Below, in pieces: positions 63,401-64,000 of a DNA stretch of 64,000 nucleotides. Source of the stretch: Asparagopsis taxiformis (Eukaryota; Rhodophyta; Florideophyceae; Bonnemaisoniales; Bonnemaisoniaceae); NCBI GenBank assembly GCA_030407315.1, contig JALQPE010001976.1, positions 62,001 through 126,000 on the forward strand. Reading direction: 5' to 3'. Positions within the stretch are counted from its first letter, which is position 1, and every line of letters starts with the position of its first letter. The notes under the pieces were generated by a model. That model worked only from the letters and a program-made list of their open reading frames with translations, was not told where the DNA came from and made no database searches. Both the position numbers and the translations under genes were made by a program.

Positions 63401-64000
63401 AGACCGTCGTCTGTAGCGTAGCACGTAGCTTTTCGTTAACGTAAAAGAGCTCAACCTCGTTGGTTGTCGTTATGCTCGTAGCAACTTCTAGGTCGAGAGA
63501 CCAGTGTGGAACAACGTTAGTTCTAGATAGCTGGTACGAGCTACGGACACGCTGTCCTTACGAAACGAAACGAGCAGTCCACCCGCTGGTGTTTGACTGT
63601 ATTGTTAGAACGGTAGAAGGTAGAGTGGTTAGCGAGTAGACACGAGCGTCACGACGCAACAATCCACGCGAGGATTACGTTAGCGAACGAGGTGGTACGT
63701 CACCGGAGGCGCTCTCAACCAAGCCCGGAGGCACTACACGCAATCAGCCTTACGTGCGGCGATGGGTAGGGAGTACGCAGCTCGACGGAGACGAAGCCTC
63801 GCTAGGCAAAACGTAAACGTAAAACGTAGATGTCAGTCGTAGACTAGAGCCGTTGCTCGATCGTTGTCTTGTCCCCTTTCCCTCCCGGCACGATGCCAAT
63901 ACCTATATAGCCACGATGGCATCGCTTTACAGTGTAAACACTGCTCGTAACGTCCCCGAATGGGAAAGGACCTTGTGGGTCACACGTAGGGACCCGTTGG
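63401..64000 (-). other. Gypsy 5' leader and part of 5' LTR
   Basis: Noncoding, GC-rich sequence upstream of gag. A TATA-like box lies at 63904-63909. The LTR boundary and primer binding site could not be fixed; CCA at about 63509-63511, which reads TGG on the sense strand, is one candidate. Confidence 0.45.
63902..63911 (-). promoter_or_regulatory. TATA-like box of the gypsy LTR promoter
   Basis: The sense strand reads GGCTATATAGG, about 500 bases before gag, in the expected position for a U3 promoter. It is supported only by motif and position. Confidence 0.4.

Larger units (their letters stand above)
56183..64000 (-). mobile_element. Ty3/gypsy chromovirus-type LTR retrotransposon, decayed and 3'-truncated
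   Basis: On the minus strand the order is gag (zinc knuckle), protease, reverse transcriptase, RNase H, integrase, chromodomain: the Ty3/gypsy order, with the chromodomain marking a chromovirus. The GC-rich, CG-dinucleotide-rich composition differs sharply from E1 and E2. At least five frame changes show it is inactive. The 5' LTR and leader lie at about 63480 to beyond 64000. No 3' LTR is present before the E2 terminus, so the 3' end was lost or separated. Confidence 0.88.

Overview
This is eukaryotic, transposon-dense DNA made almost entirely of nested or abutting mobile elements. Long uninterrupted reading frames, ATG starts in Kozak-like contexts, SET, chromodomain and U-box domains, a CACTA-type transposase and a chromovirus-type Ty3/gypsy element all point to a nuclear genome. 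The apparent lack of introns would suit an intron-poor alga such as a red alga, but that assignment is a weak inference. No tRNA, rRNA or clear stand-alone host gene was seen.

Layout. (1) 1-12663: the right part of a degenerate CACTA-like element, called E0 here. It holds a ParB/2OG-dioxygenase-like gene cut by the window edge (10-2114), a second such gene (3140-5972), a ParB-DNA methyltransferase-SET gene on the minus strand (6833-10340) and a Tudor-like gene (11072-12063). All four carry frameshifts or stops. (2) 12664-14145: spacer with a gene remnant. (3) 14146-40031: element E1, about 25.9 kb, bounded by CACTACGGTGTTGA termini. It holds an orphan coiled-coil protein (15048-16574), an intact Tudor-like protein (16850-18211, minus), an intact 1155-aa ParB-methyltransferase-SET fusion (18725-22192), an intact 1215-aa ParB-2OG dioxygenase-like protein (24285-27932, minus), a broken paralogue (29509-32249, minus) and an intact 1168-aa TNP2-like CACTA transposase (33881-37387, minus). 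(4) 40032-41091: a GC-rich island. (5) 41092-56182: inverted, decayed relative(s) of E1 (E2, possibly with a nested derivative starting at 47285). This part lacks the transposase, keeps a mutilated dioxygenase gene and has picked up fragments of host-type genes: UFD2/UBE4 ubiquitin ligase, an AGC-type kinase and an ARP4-like actin-related protein. (6) 56183-64000: a decayed chromodomain Ty3/gypsy element on the minus strand.

The main discovery candidate is the conserved cargo of E0 and E1. Two CACTA families with different termini carry the same module: a ParB-like domain fused to a DNA adenine/cytosine-N4 methyltransferase and a SET domain, a ParB-like domain fused to a putative Fe(II)/2-oxoglutarate dioxygenase, and a Tudor-like protein. 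This reads as a transposon-borne epigenetic writer, modifier and reader set. Most gaps around the methyltransferase and dioxygenase genes hold arrays of palindromes. The main palindromes differ between the families, but both families share a TACC(C/G)GGTA core, which makes that core the leading candidate target site for the module. The functional link is inference; the gene fusions, their repeated order and the palindromes are read directly from the sequence.
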